Assembly (NCBI RefSeq): GCF_014698045.1
Contig: NZ_JACJSE010000004.1
Span: 1-64,000, forward strand
DNA length: 64,000 nucleotides
Source of the DNA: Aulosira sp. FACHB-615
Lineage (GTDB): Bacteria; Cyanobacteriota; Cyanobacteriia; Cyanobacteriales; Nostocaceae
Reading direction: 5' to 3'
Every line of letters starts with the position of its first letter. Within the stretch, counting starts at the first letter, position 1. A program made the position numbers and the translations under genes. This document shows positions 61,861 through 64,000 of this stretch, in pieces. The notes beneath the pieces were generated by a model. It saw only the letters and a program-made list of their open reading frames with translations. It was not told the origin of the DNA and ran no database searches.

Positions 61861-61938
61861 GCAGAGGAGCAGAGGGGCAGGGGGGAAAGACTTACTGCAA
61901 GTTTCTCCCCTGCTCCCCTGCTCCCTTGCTCCCTTGCT
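61861..61938. repeat. G-rich/C-rich hairpin element (family D, short)
   Basis: AGCAGAGGAGCAGAGGGGCAG, centre GGAAAGACTTACTGCAAG, then TTTCTCCCCTGCTCCCCTGC: a short member of the iterated hairpin family, 50 bp downstream of hisIE (minus strand). Confidence 0.6.
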
Positions 61939-61987
61939 TACCTCCACGTAGCAATTTTGGGTTGGTACACTACTAGCCCCTATTCCC

Positions 61988-62638
61988 TTAACGTCTCCGT
62001 TCTTGCAGTTTTCGATATACAGCCTTTAAATCAACTTGATGATGAGCCAAAGCAACCAAGGTGTGATAGAGCAAATCCGCAACCTCACCTGCAATGGCTT
62101 CTGGCTCATCATCCTTAAAAGCCATCACCACCTCAGCCGATTCTTCACCAATCTTTTTCAAAATCTTGTTATCACCGCCTGCGAATAACTTGCAGGTATA
62201 AGAACTTTCTGTGGGGTGGTCGCGGCGATCGCAAATCACCTGAAACACCTGAGATAATGTATCGGCTGGTGGTAGTTGAATTTTGCCATCTACTTGATGA
62301 AAACAACTGCGCTCACCTGTATGACAAGCAATATCTCCGATTTGCTCCACCCCAATTAACAAAGCATCACTATCACAGTCATAGCGAATGCTCTGTACTT
62401 TTTGAATATGTCCCGAAGTCCCGCCCTTATGCCATAACTCTTGACGCGAACGACTCCAAAACCAAGTTTCTCCAGTGTCCAAAGTCTTTTGTAACGATTC
62501 CCGATTCATCCAAGCCATCATCAAGACTGTGCCATCCAAATAGTCCTGCACAATGGCCGCTACCAAACCCCGTTCGTCGTAGCGAATCTCTTCAACGGGA
62601 ATAGCGTGACGGAATGAATTTGGTTCGGTAGAAAACAT
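61988..62638 (-). CDS. hisIE: Bifunctional phosphoribosyl-AMP cyclohydrolase / phosphoribosyl-ATP pyrophosphatase
   Basis: 216 residues. The HisI part (1-115) has LVAAIVQDYLDGTVLMMAWM, the metal-binding DCDSDALLIGVEQIGDIACH and CHTGERSCFHQ; the HisE part (120-216) has KLFAGGDNKILKKIGEESAE and DDEPEAIAGEVADLLYHTLV. Steps 2 and 3 of histidine synthesis. The fusion is the common cyanobacterial arrangement. No other his genes are adjacent, as expected for dispersed cyanobacterial his genes. Confidence 0.92.
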   Translation of the reverse strand: MFSTEPNSFRHAIPVEEIRYDERGLVAAIVQDYLDGTVLMMAWMNRESLQKTLDTGETWFWSRSRQELWHKGGTSGHIQKVQSIRYDCDSDALLIGVEQIGDIACHTGERSCFHQVDGKIQLPPADTLSQVFQVICDRRDHPTESSYTCKLFAGGDNKILKKIGEESAEVVMAFKDDEPEAIAGEVADLLYHTLVALAHHQVDLKAVYRKLQERRR

Positions 62639-62735
62639 ACCAGCTTACTTGCTCTAACAACAATGATTCATGGATTCACGATACCATTCTCAATATGACA
62701 GCTGGAATGTTTTCTCAAAATGAAAATTTAATTAT

Positions 62736-62930
62736 CTAGCCTGAAACAACAACATTTCTGTCCATTGCAGACTGCATCCTCACAGCACTTAGCGCCACTT
62801 GGTGAGCTTTCGATGCTTCACCATACCAATGGAGAGCCGAGTTAAACGCTGCACGGTAAAGTTCCTGGTATGCCTCAGATAACCGAGTTCGGATTTCTAA
62901 AGGCAAGTCTTCATTGGACTTATACAACAT
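62736..62930 (-). CDS. ChaB-family small protein
   Basis: 64 residues. YKSNEDLPLEIRTRLSEAYQ followed by YRAAFNSALHWYG matches the ChaB motif (YxSNxDLPxxVR ... YxxAFNxA). ChaB is annotated as a cation-transport regulator from its linkage to chaA in Escherichia coli, with little direct evidence. The C-terminal half (KAHQVALSAVRMQSAMDRNV) is not part of the core. Transcribed away from hemL, 108 bp between starts. Confidence 0.7.
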   Translation of the reverse strand: MLYKSNEDLPLEIRTRLSEAYQELYRAAFNSALHWYGEASKAHQVALSAVRMQSAMDRNVVVSG

Positions 62931-63038
62931 AGTTGTTATTTTCCTGGTTCAGCTATTTCTATAGGATAGAAATTACGCACAGTATTTAACCCTATCCTAA
63001 GATAGAGCTTTTTTCTTTCTCACTTTTAGGAGAGAACC

Positions 63039-64000
63039 TTGGTAAACACCACAATTAAAACCACAAAATCACAAGAAATTTTCGCCGCCGCCCAAAACCT
63101 CATGCCGGGAGGAGTGAGTTCTCCTGTCAGAGCATTTAAATCTGTCGGTGGTCAACCCATAGTTTTTGACCATGTTAAAGGCGCATACATCTGGGATGTT
63201 GATGGCAACCAATACATCGACTATGTAGGCACTTGGGGGCCTGCTATTTGCGGACACACTCATCCAGAAGTGATCGCAGCACTTCATGAAGCTTTAGAAA
63301 AAGGTACAAGTTTTGGTGCGCCATCAGTTCTGGAAAACGTACTCGCAGAAATGGTGATTGATGCTGTTCCAAGCATCGAAATGGTCAGATTTGTCAACTC
63401 TGGCACAGAAGCTTGTATGGCAGTTTTGCGGCTGATGCGGGCTTTTACCAATCGTGAGAAAATCATCAAATTTGAAGGCTGTTACCACGGACATGCTGAT
63501 ATGTTCTTGGTTAAAGCTGGTTCTGGTGTAGCCACCCTTGGTTTACCCGACTCCCCAGGAGTACCAAAATCAGCAACTAGCAGCACCCTAACAGCTCCTT
63601 TCAATGACCTGGAAGCCGTCAAAGCCTTGTTTGAAGAAAACCGCGACCAGATTGCTGGTGTCATTCTAGAGCCAGTGGTTGGGAATGCTGGGTTTATTCC
63701 TCCTGATGCTGGGTTTTTAGAAGGTCTACGGGAACTCACCCATGAGCATGGAGCTTTATTAGTATTTGATGAAGTCATGACGGGTTTCCGGATCGCTTAT
63801 GGTGGCGCTCAAGAGAAATTTGGCATTACTCCCGATTTGACAACACTAGGTAAAGTTATCGGTGGTGGTTTACCAGTCGGAGCTTATGGAGGACGGCGGG
63901 ATATTATGTCCATGATCGCTCCTGCTGGCCCTGTGTATCAGGCTGGTACTCTTTCCGGGAACCCATTGGCGATGACAGCTGGGATTAAAACCCTGGAATT
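63039..64000 (+). CDS. hemL: Glutamate-1-semialdehyde 2,1-aminomutase (partial, runs off the window)
   Basis: About 320 residues visible; the 3' end lies beyond the right edge. The start is a TTG at 63039 with AGGAGAG 5 bp upstream; the peptide then reads VNTTIKTTKSQEIFAAAQNL and PGGVSSPVRAFKSVGG, matching HemL N-termini. PLP-enzyme features: VRFVNSGTEACMAVLRLMRA, FEGCYHGHADM, LLVFDEVMTGFR, and the region of the PLP lysine in PDLTTLGKVIGGGLPVGAYG. It converts glutamate-1-semialdehyde to 5-aminolevulinate, the tetrapyrrole precursor for chlorophyll and phycobilins. Confidence 0.95.
   Translation, partial: MVNTTIKTTKSQEIFAAAQNLMPGGVSSPVRAFKSVGGQPIVFDHVKGAYIWDVDGNQYIDYVGTWGPAICGHTHPEVIAALHEALEKGTSFGAPSVLENVLAEMVIDAVPSIEMVRFVNSGTEACMAVLRLMRAFTNREKIIKFEGCYHGHADMFLVKAGSGVATLGLPDSPGVPKSATSSTLTAPFNDLEAVKALFEENRDQIAGVILEPVVGNAGFIPPDAGFLEGLRELTHEHGALLVFDEVMTGFRIAYGGAQEKFGITPDLTTLGKVIGGGLPVGAYGGRRDIMSMIAPAGPVYQAGTLSGNPLAMTAGIKTLE

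Overview
The window is chromosomal DNA of a filamentous, probably heterocyst-forming cyanobacterium (Nostoc/Anabaena/Calothrix-like). The reasons are: dense HIP1 palindromes (GCGATCGC) on both strands; cyanobacterial marker genes (psb27, glgC, a cruP-type lycopene cyclase homologue, a CPP1-like protein, hemL with its TTG start, DUF2811, hisIE); a HetP-family gene; very large multidomain kinases of the HstK and GAF/CheB-CheR types; and abundant heptanucleotide STRR arrays and MITE-like palindromic repeats. I see no prophage, transposase gene, CRISPR array, rRNA or tRNA.

Layout. 1-2.5 kb: two exported proteins, a HAD phosphatase-like protein and a formylglycine-generating-enzyme (FGE) family protein. 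3-9 kb: a 1996-residue Ser/Thr kinase-ATPase-histidine kinase. 9.4-19.8 kb: alpha/beta hydrolase, DUF4112, YihY/BrkB, small membrane and hypothetical proteins, a site-2 protease with CBS domains, and a four-GAF histidine kinase. 19.8-27.1 kb: CruP-like flavoprotein plus membrane partner, M41-like metalloprotease, YjbQ, a NYN RNase next to RNase III, and a histidine kinase. 27.4-32.1 kb: an NrtABC/SsuABC-type ABC transporter followed by a universal stress protein. Each of these two units is preceded by what I read as a ydaO-type cyclic-di-AMP riboswitch, and this is the most coherent regulatory system in the window. 32.2-35.4 kb: GT39 and DPM1-GtrA glycosyltransferases. 35.8-46.3 kb: cofH, psb27, a GHL10 glycosidase-like protein, alpha/beta hydrolase, polA and a short transketolase. 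46.5-54.9 kb: a CheB-CheR-PAS-kinase-receiver hybrid, glgC, a small P-loop kinase and a type-II DnaJ. 55-64 kb: KTSC protein, HetP-family protein, a TrpC paralogue with an altered active-site Lys, HAD phosphatase, CPP1-like protein, OmpR-type regulator, DUF2811, HisIE, ChaB-like protein, and hemL running off the right edge.

The non-coding DNA is unusually structured. At least five recurrent families are visible by eye: (A) elements with AGGACTTACGCA / TGCGTAAGTCCT ends; (B) about 126-bp elements with TATAGCA / TGCTATA ends; (C) elements with CTAGTACAGGT / TGTACTAG ends; (D) G-rich/C-rich hairpins with iterated arms and an AAAGATTTCTTCAC-like centre; and heptamer STRRs (CACTCAG, GTAAAAA). These repeats are not confined to spacers. 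They form the N-terminus of a P-loop kinase, supply stop codons for several genes, and fill the variable loop of one riboswitch.

All functional statements come from reading motifs by eye; no database search was run. Domain boundaries are approximate and repeat boundaries are accurate to a few bases.
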